From NCBI GenBank assembly GCA_022559985.1, contig JAFJTR010000076.1:1-64000 (forward strand): 64,000 nucleotides of DNA, in the 5' to 3' direction. The notes under the pieces are model-generated. The model had not been told where the DNA came from. It was given only the letters and a program-made list of their open reading frames with translations, and did not search any database. The stretch comes from Parastagonospora avenae f. sp. tritici 18332-5 (Eukaryota; Ascomycota; Dothideomycetes; Pleosporales; Phaeosphaeriaceae). Within the stretch, counting starts at the first letter, position 1, and each line of letters opens with the position of its first letter. Position numbers and translations under genes: made by a program. Positions 34,022 through 45,721 of the stretch are shown here, piece after piece.

Positions 34022-34391
34022 TTCGCGAACTAGGTTGAAAATTTCTACAAAAAATACACATTTGTAAGAATGTTTATGCATTATACAGCATGCTCTCCAA
34101 GAATCTGACAAGATATTCGCGAGTTAAGTAGTAGCGCATGACTGTTTGCCGATACCATCGTCCACCCTCACACTCCAGGGCCTGTTGACAGTTCCGCATC
34201 TCCTGTTTCCGCGTCTCCCGATTCCTGGTCTGCGCTAGAGCGGCACAACTCAGCGGAAAAGTTCGGCCAATTATTCTCGATGAACGCTTGGAACTGTTGG
34301 CACCACTTCTCAGTCGCATTAACGTCTATCCGCAAGTCTCGCGATGCTTTTTGTGTCTCCTCAACAGTCCTTTATTCGATTAGAAATTTTC

Positions 34392-34808
34392 TCAGATAGT
34401 CTTAGAAACATACTTCTGCAACAGCTGGACCTTGTTCTCTAAGTCGGTCTTAACTTGTAGTAATTCAGCTACAAGCTTGTCAAAGCCCTCGCGCACTTGA
34501 TCGACGCTCTCGTTCGGTGCATGTGTAGCAAGATGATGGCTGTGTTGGTCCATAGGTTCCAGATGATAATTGAATGGCGGCAGATAACTCAGATCAGGTA
34601 AGTAGTCGTGAGACCAGAAGAGCGACGCGTCGAAATCAAGATCAGGAATTCCTTGGAAGTCCAGATCAAAGCTAGACTCTGTATTGGGAAACCAGGGGTC
34701 ACTGCACGGGTTGAGCTGAGAAATATCATTCCAGAATTCAGTTTGATGAGATGTCTCCCCAACAAAAGTGTCCGATGGCTGATCTTGGGTGCCTGAGATA
34801 TGAGACAT
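34392..34808 (-). CDS. Hypothetical acidic protein with C-terminal coiled coil
   Basis: 138 residues from MSHISGTQDQ. The middle is rich in Asp, Phe, Trp and Pro (DLDFQGIPDLDFDASLFW), resembling an acidic/aromatic activation-type region; the end (FDKLVAELLQVKTDLENKVQ) is a short heptad helix. No DNA-binding domain seen. Role unknown. Confidence 0.45.
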   Translation of the reverse strand: MSHISGTQDQPSDTFVGETSHQTEFWNDISQLNPCSDPWFPNTESSFDLDFQGIPDLDFDASLFWSHDYLPDLSYLPPFNYHLEPMDQHSHHLATHAPNESVDQVREGFDKLVAELLQVKTDLENKVQLLQKYVSKTI

Positions 34809-34874
34809 AGTGACGGGCGCAGAGCTGAAGGCGCAAGTAACAAGCAGAAGATCAAAGAGAATAAGAGAAAACAA

Positions 34875-35183
34875 GGAAATGATGGTGTGGAGAACGACAA
34901 ACTCTCCGATTGAAGGTGAAGTGATTTATTTCTGTACGGTGAGTGCAAAGCTATATCTCTACTGTTCGTCAAAACTGACATTGAGGCACAGCCGGCATGG
35001 AGCCGCAGTCGGCTAAGATCGCCTTGCAAGGATCTGCTACGCCGTCTTACTGCTTAGACGCCGCACGCCACAGTGCGAAACATTCCAAGGGAACAAGCTC
35101 CAGGAACGGGATCAGAATCCCGAAACCTGGATCACGAGTAACGTAACGGTGCTTGAATTTTTAGCCGTTTGCCGTTCTGCACT
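34875..35183. other. Intergenic, nothing recognised
   Basis: Upstream region of the preceding minus-strand gene; no features seen. Confidence 0.4.
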
Positions 35184-36044
35184 TCAGGTCGCACTCACTG
35201 GCTTGTCAAGCTTAACGATTGCAGGCACTTCGACATTGAACATGTTGTCGAGAAAGTCAACTAGAAGCTTCTGGTCACTCCAGCGCTCGCCATTGGCCAA
35301 TCCGAATGTCTTGTTGAGCTCCCGTAGTCGCCGTACTTCATCGGGATTGCGAAGATCTTCGTTCGGCCAGCCATTCATGCACTCTAAGATTACAACCCCG
35401 AGTTTTTCGAGGTCTGTGTTCGAACTGCACTCTGTATTAGACCAAACGCAGTCTTCGAAGTCAGATAGAAGTGGCTTTCCGCTGTTGGTAAAGCGTATGC
35501 TCCGGATGGAGACACTTGAGTGAACGATTCCCGCAGTCGACACATGCTTAATGGCTAGGAAGATCTATAGGAATCAGCTTTGATAACTGTTACATTTTAG
35601 AAGACTTACTGCACTAGAAATGACGCGAATGTGCTTCTCCTCAAGAAGAGCATGCACGCTTAGTACCTCTTCAAGAGTCACTCTTGAGTACTCAAATTGG
35701 AAGTACCACGTATCATCGAACTCAAACGCCTGCTTGACAGTAGCTACATTTGGATGATCTGAAAGCTTAGTTACTTTCTCAAGCTCATCTCTCCCACGCT
35801 GAAGAGCTGTTTGCTTTACGATTGCAAGGTTGCCCTTTTGGACGCAAATGGACCAAACATTCGTGCCCTGTGTTAATTCGCCTTGCAGGTCAAGTGTTTC
35901 CCAAGGACTTTCGCGAACTCCTCGAGTCAAAGATGATGCCCTTTTCTCATTCTGTATAGCTCGTTCGAGAAGAGCCGCTTTTGTAGGTACAACCTGTGGC
36001 CGTGGATGTCGTTGAAAAGCTTGCTCGATTGCCTTTGATGCCAT
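35184..36044 (-). CDS. Protein kinase-like fold, probable pseudokinase
   Basis: CDS complement(join(35184..35564,35610..36044)), 271 residues; intron GTAAGT...TATAG in phase 0. ATG 36044 (MASKAIEQAF). The N-lobe carries NLAIVKQTA (VAIK-like Lys), then HPNVATVKQAFEFDD and FQFEYSRVTLEEVL; the catalytic-loop position reads GIVHSSVSIRSIRF (HRD-x-x-x-x-N replaced by HSS and Arg), and the DFG position reads SDFEDC. Loss of the catalytic Asp suggests a pseudokinase. Fungal genomes contain many such short kinases; substrate and role unknown. Confidence 0.65.
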
Positions 36045-36339
36045 TTGGAACTGTGAAGCTGCAAACACGACAGTGAGTGCATGAAAATGTCGTCAGGATT
36101 CATTCCAAAGATAGCCTAAGCCGGCGAACAGCTATCAGTCACACGAATTCCGGGTTCTGGGTTGAGCCATTCAGTGTTTAGTTGCGTGCTGGGTAGCCGC
36201 CGCGTTTCCCGGTCACTGGTTCCGGTAACGGTGTTTGGTCTAGGACTTTCTTAGTTTGAAAGAGATATAATTATTGCTCGGTGAGCATGATCAAGTCAAT
36301 ACCTTTCATCATTATTCTCAAGACATCCGCCATCAAGCA

Positions 36340-37058
36340 ATGGACGGAACATCCATGGTACCCTGGCCTTCCATCATTTGGGCACGGTACCAAGCTGACC
36401 TTGCAACCAATCAGAACGCTGACCATGCATCCACTCCCACTCAGCCGTCGCACACACAATCAGCCGATGGCGCCGTTTCTGCATATGCCCAACCAAACCC
36501 GTGCCTGCAACTGACGCAAGTACTGCAGTGGGAGATCTGGAACCACGATCAAACCCGCATTGGCCTCCATGTAGAGCAGACGCACTGCGCACAATTGGAG
36601 AGCCATATTCGCAAGCTCGAGAGGGATGTTGCCCAGTGGCGGGAATCGTGCGAGACAGTCTATACTGCGCTCAACGAACATAGAGCGGAGCATGCAACTC
36701 TTCAGCGCGATATGAACGGTGTGCTTGCCGAGGTTGCGCAGCTGCGACACGAGCAATATAAATCAAAGGTTAGTGTTTGAAAACCCATCCAGGAGATAGA
36801 TGCTAATCGTGTCATCAGGCAATTATTGTTGGGCACGATGCTCCGATTGATGCCAAACCCGCGGGAGGCGATGGTCGCGACCAAGGGACCGGAGATAGCG
36901 GGACCGGAGACAGCGGGACCGGAGACAGCGGGACCGGGGACAGCAAAATGCTGTGGGAACAGGATGCAGCGTCGTGGCGCCTTGGCTTCATTCGCGACAT
37001 CGAAAGTCATCTAGGCACGTCGCAAGCCGACGTCGGGAGTGCCAAGTGTGGCTTGTGA
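36340..37058 (+). CDS. Hypothetical coiled-coil protein with SGTGD repeats
   Basis: CDS join(36340..36768,36819..37058), 222 residues. The intron has donor GTTAGT, branch GCTAATC and acceptor TCAG in phase 0. ATG 36340 (MDGTSMVPWP). A helical segment (LESHIRKLERDVAQWRESC ...) of about 70 residues is followed by four tandem SGTGD pentapeptides coded by a 15-bp minisatellite (about 36885-36945). No known domain. Divergent from the pseudokinase gene with about 300 bp between starts. Confidence 0.55.
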
Positions 37059-37113
37059 TCTTCTGAGAAAGTTACAGTTTGGGATTTTCTACATTGCACG
37101 TTTTGCAGCAAGG

Positions 37114-38719
37114 CTACTGTCTACGCCGCTTGGTCGGTCGGTCGTCAGATCTGCCCTGCCTGTAGGTGACGTCATTTTTGTTATCGTCTTCCATAGGATG
37201 ATCCGTAATAAGTCCAACAACATGGGAGCTATCCCGCAATCGCGATAGGATTCTCCTGAAGTTCCTTATCGCATTCTTTTCTCCGTGTCCCTTCAGCAGC
37301 GAATTGGCTGCATGTATGATCGGTCTATACTTGGCGATCAAGTTGAGGACGTCATCGTGAGTGATGGTTTCTTCCTCGACAGATCTTGCAACAAGGCCCT
37401 CGATTTCCCGAGAGTAACTTTCAACAACCGGGATCCCACTCAGCTTAGGCAGCTTTTGTATCTCGAACCATGCCGTTTGAAGTTTCTCAAACTCAATGCT
37501 ATTCTCCCGCAAGTACTGCTGTTCCACTGTTGGCTCAGACCACATGACCATACCGTCAGGTCGTTGCGGCTTGTCCCGGGACCGAGTCGTACTGATTGTT
37601 GAAATACTGTGCAAGCTACTATGACGCGAATGCTGTGCTTCGTCCTTGACCTCATCGTCAATCACAATAGGCTGATCAACAGAGGAACCATCAGTGATAG
37701 ATCGTGATGTCGTACTGACTTTTGGTGTCTGAGACTTGTCGTGTGGACGAGACGAGGAATCTCGACGACCGGGATTGGTGCCACAGCAAGGATCGTTGAA
37801 AACGCCAGTTGTTCGTGGGTTGCCTGTATTTTCGCCGTCGTTCTTCAGTAACGTAAAAGTAATCGATAGTGTATCTCGTTCAACTGCCAATGGCAATTGA
37901 TCAACTGCTTGAGATAGCTGAGTCGCTTCGGGTGATTCTCTGGCGCCGTGGGTAGGTTCCACATCCGGGGGAGTATCCAAGGGCGATGTGATTTTTGCAA
38001 TAGCAGGGCTCGCCTCGCGTGACCCTGGTACTTTGCAACGTGGACTCATTGCTTCAAGTCTATTGAGTCCAAATTCTTCCGCGTCGGGCACCTTTTCCTC
38101 AGCAGAAGTTTTGGCGCTGCTTTCAATTTCAGGAGCTTCCATGCTCGCAGCATCCGGCGCGACCTCGTGAGGAAAGCCATGGTCGGCGGGATTGATCGCC
38201 ACATCCGCGCTGAGCGCTATGTGGGCTGTAATGCTGTCATACTCGCTATTCTTCTGCGTGTCCGTGTCCTCATCGATCCCAGGTTCAGTTGTAAAATGCG
38301 GCGCTTTAGCAGCCTGCTGGGTGTGTTCTGAGTCTGGTGTAGTTCCGCAATCTGTGCCTGTGACTTCAAGTGTAGAACAGTCATCGAGCACGTTCGGGCT
38401 CGAAAGTGATGGTTTCCGTTCCGAAGAAGAAAGCGGCTGTCTACTGAAGACAGTAAAAACCTCCGAGAATCCAAGCACTGGTCCTGCCGCTGTAAAAGGC
38501 GAGTTGGTATCTGAACGCGCAGAAGAATGACCGCTTGGCTCGGATTGCATCGTCTACCTGGACGTCAGAAAAGGAGCTCCAAATAGCATCTTAACCAAAT
38601 ACCTCTGTAGTCTTGGATGATGGAATGTTTTCTGCTAACCATGCGTTTTCTGCAAGGGCACCATGCATTTGGTCAAGAGAAGCGTTCATGAGGAATGCGT
38701 CGTAGTCAAAGAACTCCAT
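37114..38719 (-). CDS. Hypothetical, mostly disordered nuclear-type protein
   Basis: CDS complement(join(37114..38553,38603..38719)), 518 residues; first exon MEFFDYDAFL..., intron GTATTT...GGTAG in phase 0. Residues 40-370 are low-complexity Ser/Pro/Glu/Thr; QPIVIDDEVKDE matches a SUMO-interacting motif. A globular C-terminal segment (QQYLRENSIEFEKLQTAWFE ...) of about 110 residues ends in a basic PTKRRRQ, a plausible nuclear signal. No family recognised. Confidence 0.6.
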
Positions 38720-40044
38720 GTTGCGTGCTTGTTCAAACTATGAGGATCTCGCTACTTTTATACTCACTAGCACCGTTCCCGCCATTGCTGCCTGCGTCGT
38801 GGCATAATCCACTCGGCGGTTCGGCTTCACCTCAGTTGGTCACATCTGCACTGCCAGCGAGAATCCTTGCTAGTCTGGTGACTGCAGAGTACACAATGAT
38901 CGTATCATTTGATGCCCCTTGCTCTGTTTGGTCCGTAAATGATACGAAGCCGCTCACGAGGCAGACGGACAGTCCATGCATGACGGAGGAATCACCACAT
39001 CATGCACCTATATTGGCTTCGTCTCATGAGCTGTCACTGTAAGCCAACCGTTTCGATGGCGCAGCCATCGTGCGAATGTTGTTAGCGACTATGTGTACCA
39101 GTTACATGCTGTGGAGGCCCTGATGTAGGTTCAGTATGGGTCTGCCAAGGCAGGAACAACATCGCGAGCCGCTCGCAAGGCAGAACAATACTGCACGAAT
39201 GACCAAGAAATCACAATTTCATGCATTCAATATTTGCCTCGCTTTATAGACTGCCGCTCTGGTCCAACCATTCGTCTGCCACGGCCCTTTTGAGATGTCA
39301 CCATGCATATGCCACTCTTCGTCATGGCTACATAGCCGCCAGGAGTGTTGACCAGGCCTGTAAGGTGGGCTGATTGCGGCAAAGGTTCTTTCTATGAGGT
39401 CTTGGAAGTGCATCAGGGTATATGGTGGCGGTCAGAGAATCCTTCCGATGCATCGTTTGCCTCTGAATGGAGATCACCACGCCGGGAAGTTATTCCTAGC
39501 TGCGTACGCATTGGTTTCGAAAGACTTCATAAGCCAGACACACATGTTTTGCATGAATTCATTGCCGACATCGTGTGATAGCTTGAGCCTTATGTGCAGA
39601 ATCACATCAACAAAGGCCTTTATTCGCCAGAGTATGCTGTCAGATGACTTCATGAACTGCACAGCTCCCACCACACAGCCCCAGGCTGACTCCGTGCGCT
39701 GAATCGCCTTAGATTACTGCTCAATAATGACCTCTTATCTTTCTTAGTTGCATGCATGAAGACATAAATAGGTGAGACAACAGTCACAAGGGTATCGGAC
39801 ATTCCATGAGTGAGCTTGAAGACTTGAGTATATAAACGTCCCTCCTCTGTCGACTTTTGTCTGCTACTGTCCATCATCGAAGCATCAATCCTACCCAGCA
39901 AGCATCGGTCATGCTATTTCCAGTTCCCGGAACCGAAGATATATCATATTCCACTGTGCAACTGTACGTCATGAACATTGTGCACATCAAATGCTTTTCA
40001 TACTGATCTCGTTGTAAGGACCTTCACATTCGAGTGGATCGAAT
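38720..40044. other. No firm gene; possible minus-strand exons
   Basis: Open frames on the minus strand at about 39474-39901 (including FVDVILHIRLKLSHDVGNEF) look protein-like, but no splice model closing start to stop was found. A palindromic GTTCCCGGAAC lies near 39923. Confidence 0.3.
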
Positions 40045-40800
40045 ATGGAAAGACTGCCCACGCGTTTCTCATCAACTCCGCCCCAGGAAACATGGAACAA
40101 GCCCAAGGATCCATGCCCCTCTCACAGGAGCCCGGCACAGCTTGGGGCTCAGAGCACGTCTGCAAGAACTGCTATCGGACGACAAAGAACAATCTCAACA
40201 GATTGGCTCATGGTGCCGAAAATACCACGCAACAACGTGACACTGGATCGGCCTGAGAGATCCACGTCCCGACTGCTCCCCTCGCCGAAGATACTCGATC
40301 GCCCAACGCGCAACGACCCTGGATCGATAACATCAGCTCCTAGATCTGGGTACGGAACCGACTTACGATGGATGCAAACCAACAACATCCGGGAGATTAA
40401 GTCATGCCATGGTATTGAGTTTGCTGTCGATAATGTGTACGTTCATGTGCATTACTATGAGCAGATCCTGCCACCAGAAATCATACTAGAATACTTGTCC
40501 TCGATGTGCCGGGAAGGCACGCCCTCCTTGATACATTCCTTAGATGGCAAGACTGGAGATGTCAAGGTAGCCTTGCTCAGTTACCTGCGCTTGAGACGAT
40601 CGCCCCGAGTTCGTTGGAAAGATGAGGCTTTGCCATATGAGGATATCTCAAAGCTCAGAAAACGAAGGGTTGTGTTCGAGTTCTTTGGCCACCGACTTCT
40701 TTCCTGCGTCAATTATCACGTCAAGTTTCTTGCAGTCATTTTGCTGGGGTTATTTGTTCTATTTGTTGCGCACCAGCTAGCAGGTAGCTACTTCATCTAG
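40045..40800 (+). CDS. Hypothetical protein with C-terminal membrane anchor
   Basis: 251 codons from ATG 40045 to 40800; the true start may be later, since the first 60 residues look like overlapping-frame sequence. The part from RSGYGTDLRWMQTNN onward seems genuine: HGIEFAVDNVYVHVHYYE, then basic LRKRRVVFEFFG and a final hydrophobic helix (FLAVILLGLFVLFVAHQLAG) near the C-terminus, suggesting a tail-anchored protein. Convergent with the small membrane gene split by element B. No family recognised. Confidence 0.45.
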   Translation: MERLPTRFSSTPPQETWNKPKDPCPSHRSPAQLGAQSTSARTAIGRQRTISTDWLMVPKIPRNNVTLDRPERSTSRLLPSPKILDRPTRNDPGSITSAPRSGYGTDLRWMQTNNIREIKSCHGIEFAVDNVYVHVHYYEQILPPEIILEYLSSMCREGTPSLIHSLDGKTGDVKVALLSYLRLRRSPRVRWKDEALPYEDISKLRKRRVVFEFFGHRLLSCVNYHVKFLAVILLGLFVLFVAHQLAGSYFI

Positions 40801-40819
40801 TCCCATGCGCATTCACAAT

Positions 40820-41022
40820 CTATGGGTAAATCACAATCGGTCTACTAGGATTTCCCCGATCCGTTATCGGGTTTTGTTGCTGAATCTCCTGAATTTTCTT
40901 CATCTTTCGTCGTCGTATCCATAACAAGAAAAGCGCTAGCCCTAGTACTATTGCAATGATGATAATCACAATGCCAATGAGCACTGGTCCGTTGAGCTTC
41001 ATAGGCTTGCTTGTGAACTGTT
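40820..41022 (-). pseudogene. 3' part of small membrane-protein gene, split by element B
   Basis: Encodes the transmembrane helix (VLIGIVIIIIAIVLGLALF), a basic cytosolic flank (WIRRRKMKKIQ) and a Pro-rich end. Its first 13 codons are at 48061-48100, beyond element B. Removing 41023-48060 joins both parts into one 80-residue frame. Confidence 0.75.
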
Positions 41023-41024
41023 TA

Positions 41025-41614
41025 ACGTCAATCCATGCGTGCCGGGACGCACGGTGTAACGGGACGTCGTTTCTTCCGGACCCCCGGAGTGCCCTAACTG
41101 TTCTTGAATACAAACAAGTGCAATGCGCATCTGTTCTGTAGCTCTTGTTCTCCTAGCACATTAGTCTCCGACGCCGAAAAGCGTGCTGCTGCTCGTGCTG
41201 TCGCTCATTTTGTTCGCCTTGTCTTTCGACTCTCCTCCGTCACCCCCTGTCCATTTGCGACAATAGATATCCGCGAAAAGCTCGGTAAGCTAAGAAGCAG
41301 GCCAAGATAGCAAAGATTAAGACTGCAGCCTCGCAAGGTCGACTTGAGGGTAATAGACACATTCCGGCAGTTTCTCCGCGCAGACGGCAAGATCGTCAAA
41401 ACGCGATCCCCAGGACGTGCACCGTTAGCAGCACTTAGCATGCGGCAGCCCTGCGTAGCGTGCTCAAATATCGCTGTATGCTATCGTAACGAATTTTGAG
41501 GCTATGCCTGTAGCAGGCCACTCGCTAAGAATAGCTGTGGCGCATGCGGGCGGCTTTCTAGAAGCTTCTGAGACCCGATGCTCAGCGCCGCCAACGCCGT
41601 TTGCGCTGCTTGAT
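41025..41614 (+). repeat. Element B left terminal inverted repeat
   Basis: Matches the reverse complement of 47447-48060; includes the terminal CGTGCCGGGACGCACGGTGT block, a CCGACGCC block and the inner GCCGCCAACGCCGTTTGCG. Confidence 0.88.
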
Positions 41615-41784
41615 CAACCTCTAATTAATGTGACGACAGCCCTTCTGTAGCGATTCTTGAAGATTCGATGTGGCAAAGAATTAACATATATATACATGTA
41701 CATCTCCGTCCCTCTATGAGTGCTGGTCTGTGAAAAAATAAGAGAAGAGAAGGATATGTAAAACCTTCAGACTAACTAAGAAAA

Positions 41785-44700
41785 TCACAAGACGCGACAT
41801 ATCAAAACCTTTCCATACCCTCCACCTAGGCCAACACATCTGGCTGAAATAGCTGAGCTTACCGGTCGATACTCTGTTGGGAGCCACAACAGCTTTTGAG
41901 CACCATGAGAAATCCACGTGTTATCAAGGCTAATCAATACTTCCTGACGGACGGATTGCTGAGGTCTTGTCACAATTTCGTCAGAGTGCGGCAACGCAAG
42001 GATAGAGACAAGATGAGCCGAGCTGACACTATTGCTATGGCCCTCGAGCGTCTGCAGGCACGCACCGCTGCTGGCATCCCAGATCTTGACGGTCCTGTCG
42101 TAGGACGCCGACGCCAGCCGCGTCGAGTCGTGCGAGAAGGCTACCGAGCTGACCTCACTGCTATGGCCCTCGAGCGTCTGCAGGCACGCACCGCTGCTGG
42201 CATCCCAGATCTTGACGGTCCTGTCCCAGGATGCCGACGCCAGCCGCGTCGAGTCGTGCGAGAAGGCTACCGAGCTGACACTATTGCTATGGCCCTCGAG
42301 CGTCTGCAGGCACGCACCGCTGCTGGCATCCCAGATCTTGACGGTGCTGTCGTAGGACGCCGACGCCAGCCGCGTCGAGTCGTGCGAGAAGGCTACCGAG
42401 CTGACCTCACTGCTATGGCTCTCGAGCGTCTGCAGGCACGCACCGCTGCTGGCATCCCAGATCTTGACGGTCCTGTCCCAGGACGCCGACGCCAGCCGCG
42501 TCGAGTCGTGCGAGAAGGCTACCGAGCTGACATAGTTGCTATGGCCCTCGAGCGTCTGCAGGCACGCGCTCCACCCGTCGCTCAGAGCTGGTCTAATACT
42601 GATCGCTTCTGGCTCTTCGTGCTGGAACAGCTGTCTGATCAGACTACCTGTCGGGCTGAACAGGAGTGCGGATGCATATGTCTGAAGAGGGTAGCCTTCG
42701 ATTGCCCCTTTATGGTACATGATGAAACGCCGTGCGTCTTGAACAAGCTGAGCAAGTCTGTCGTAGTTATGCATCTCCTGCTAGCGTTAGCATCTAGGTT
42801 TAACTAAAGGCATGTAGATCTTGTGCAACACACCTGCACTAGCGACCACATTTTTTCCATCAAGACAACGCCTTCCCCTACGCTCTTACACAGGCTAAGC
42901 CCCTCTAGCCAGTAGAGGAACTTCTTCCTTAGAAACTCGTCAACTGCGCCCAGGAATTGCAGGTTACCCACTCCGTTTACTAAAGACTCAGGCTTTGAGT
43001 CGCACAGATGGTCGATCCAGTAGATGCACGGGTAGCGTGAGACTGCTAACGGGTCTGGCTTAGGTAGCTTGATGTTCTTGATAGGATATCCTGGCGCTTC
43101 TAAGCTGTACATGTCCCTATGCAACGTCTTAGATAGAATCGCTAGCGACCTTAAGAAGATCGCCTGATGAACGGCTTCGCTTCCGTCTAGAAAGGTTTCG
43201 CTGTAAGCCTTTGCAAAGAGGAAGTCTTTTGCGGACTGATGCACAAAGTAGACTGTGTCTTCTCGCAGGGTGAGAAATGATCCACAGAAGCTGACAATCT
43301 CCCGCACCAACTTCAGGTCGTCTAAGTCCTCAAGCTGCTCCACGAGCGCAGCTAGCTCAGGGACCGAAACGGGTCGGTACAGAATCGCAGTTGAAGCCAG
43401 TACCTGCAGGCAGATCTCGGCGCTGTCAGACTCGCTTAGCTGGTCCATCATCCGCTTGTACAAGGAGTCTAGCCCTCGCGGGATTAGGACTAGCTTCTTT
43501 AGCACGTTCCATTTTCGCGTCGTTTTAAGGTCCTGGCACACTAACGCTACCCAGAGGAAGGTGTTGTCAGCGTTTGACCTTAGGTGCTTGAGCACGGCGT
43601 CTTCCAACTCCAGGTTAAAGCCCTTCTCTTGCGCTAACTGGCATACTTTCCGCTGTATGAAGGCGTCAACAGCCGCCGCAACTGACAGCGCGTTTAGCTC
43701 AAGGCTCAACTTCACTTTGTGACCTGCCCGCTCTAGCTGTGCTTCAATGTCTGGCCAGTTGCGGCTAGAAACAATCCACTTGACGCGGGAAGAGGCAGAC
43801 GATTGCTTAGCAAGAAATCCTAGCAGTTTTGGTAGATCAATAACGCACTCGTCTAGCGCGTCGATAATCAGATACGTTGGGCGTAGGTTTGTGTCTTGGA
43901 GTGTGTCTTCGAAGATCTTTGCCAAAACTACCCAGGCATTTGCATCTTCAAAGAAGGCTTTGCTGGTGGGATTGTGCTTCTTGCGGATGTTCAGCGCAAG
44001 CGAAGGTTGCTGAGTAACGAGCATGTGCAACAGGCCTCGTAGCACAGCCGTGGCACTGTTAATGCGCACGTCGGTCGCTTGACAGAAGAAGTACGACAAT
44101 AAAGCACTTTGGGGTATCGAACTTGACAGCTCGTTGATAATACCGCAGAGCAGCATCGTCTTACCTTTACCGGGATCCCCTTTTACCCACAACAGATGGC
44201 TGTTTGGCTCCTCTCGCCATTGCTGGAAGGCAGTGTTGTCCAGAACCCAGCGGTAGGAGTCCGCTAGCAGTCCGCCCTTTGTATCCTCAATGCGCTGCTT
44301 GTCGTGACGCGGATCCGTGTTGCGTATGTCTTGAATCAATATTTCGAGCTTGTTGATCTCGCCCTTTAGACGTTTGAATGCGCTGGCCGCCCCTTCGCTG
44401 TAAGCGGGCGCTATCTCGACGTCGAGGATGCCCGATAGTGAGTACCATGCGTCTTCTTCGCGTTTAGTCTCCCTGTCGCCCTTCCACCGCAGCCGCTCGT
44501 CAACGCTAAAGCGGGAAAGAGGAGCTCCTTCTAGCGCTTCGCATGGAACACCAGTAATCTTCTGGATCAATGACTTCAACGATGTCTTGTTACCAAGCTT
44601 CTTTGACTCTTGGGAAAAAAACTCTACTATGCTTGGCGCGAGAAGCTCTTGGAGTGTCCAGCCGCGCTTGAACCATCGACTTGATATGAAGGCTGGCTCC

Positions 44701-45125
44701 CACGGGAACTCGGTGGACAAACCGACAGCTTTCTTCTTTTTTGTCGATACGTCTGATAGGTACACGTAGCACTTCGTCGCGTTTTGGTACCAGCGGAACA
44801 TGGACTGGATAGCCGAAGAGAACTCAGCCTTGTCTGACTTGTCGATACAGCATGTATCAACCCAGAAGTACTGCAGTCCATCTTGCTGTGCTTGCTCCCC
44901 ACAGAAGCGAATCTTCGTGTAGCCAGCTGTCTTCTTGTTGCCAAACATCTTCTTGTAACTAGGCTTGTGCTTGCCGCGGCGTTTTGCAAGGTCCACGTCC
45001 GCAAAAGTCACTTCTTCTGCATCTTCCCCCCAGGTGTGTGAAAGTATCGCATAAGGGGGTATCGCGCCATCGTCGAAGCTGGCGATCGTGAGGCGGCCGT
45101 CGTCTTCGTACTTTAGGAGACGCAT
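41785..45125 (-). CDS. HET-NACHT-WD40 NLR (HNWD type), copy 2
   Basis: CDS complement(join(41785..42777,42834..45125)), 1094 residues. The 56-nt intron (CAG|GTGTGT, branch GCTAAC, GCAG) joins NACHT to WD40 in phase 0, at the same place and of the same length as in copy 3. HET motifs AILSHTWG, WVDTCCID and RGWTLQELLAP; Walker A GDPGKGKT near residue 317; Walker B LIIDALDEC. The WD40 part has four full 42-residue repeats plus a partial fifth; they differ mainly at residues 5-7 (SNY, SSE, SNS), 25 (W/Y) and 27 (R/S) of the unit, the kind of positions known to be hypervariable in Podospora HNWD genes. Fully contained in element B. Confidence 0.95.
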
Positions 45126-45721
45126 CGACTCGTGCGGGTGTATGTTGGGCGCGCGGTGGAAACGAGACGGGAGAGGCTCGATGTGGCAGCCTAGTAGGAC
45201 GAGGGCGTGGTGGCCGTGCCGTGCGCGGTAGAGGTTGGCGTAAGAGGAGGGTAATAGACAGCCGTGCAGCTCTAGATGTCACAATAATAAAACAGCGCTT
45301 CCAAATGCAGGAGCTGAGTCGAGCGCTCTGTGCTGTTGTTTTGGGCTGGCGACGGCATCGCACGAGGCCTTAGGCGGGGTAGTTGTGGCTTTATGCGCAT
45401 GCAGAACGTCAGCCGCAAGGCTGTAGAGCAGTTGAGCGCATCTTCGGCACTGCAAGCTTAGCAGGTAGCGAAGACTGGGTGCGCTTTGATGTTGCCTAGC
45501 CTGTGGTGATGCAGGACGGAAGAGGTGCACCAAAGCGCGCCGCACGTGCGAGCTTACTGGCACAAACGCTCTAGCGACCAAGCTGGGTCTTAAAAACACG
45601 CAAGTTTCATTAATAATTTCACTGAAGCGGTCACGACGATAATATTCTATTCTATGCTATTCATATAACGCCCAGTTCAGCATACAGATAAATAGGTGCA
45701 AAGCTTAAGAGAGTTCCCTAA
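45126..45721. other. Spacer inside element B
   Basis: Between transposase and NLR start; similar to 51723-52288 of element C in inverse orientation. No gene. Confidence 0.5.

Noticed and set aside
42778..42833. Separate HET-NACHT and WD40 genes
   Set aside because: In all three HNWD copies a 56-60 nt GT-AG intron with a branch site joins the two parts in phase 0 at the same position.
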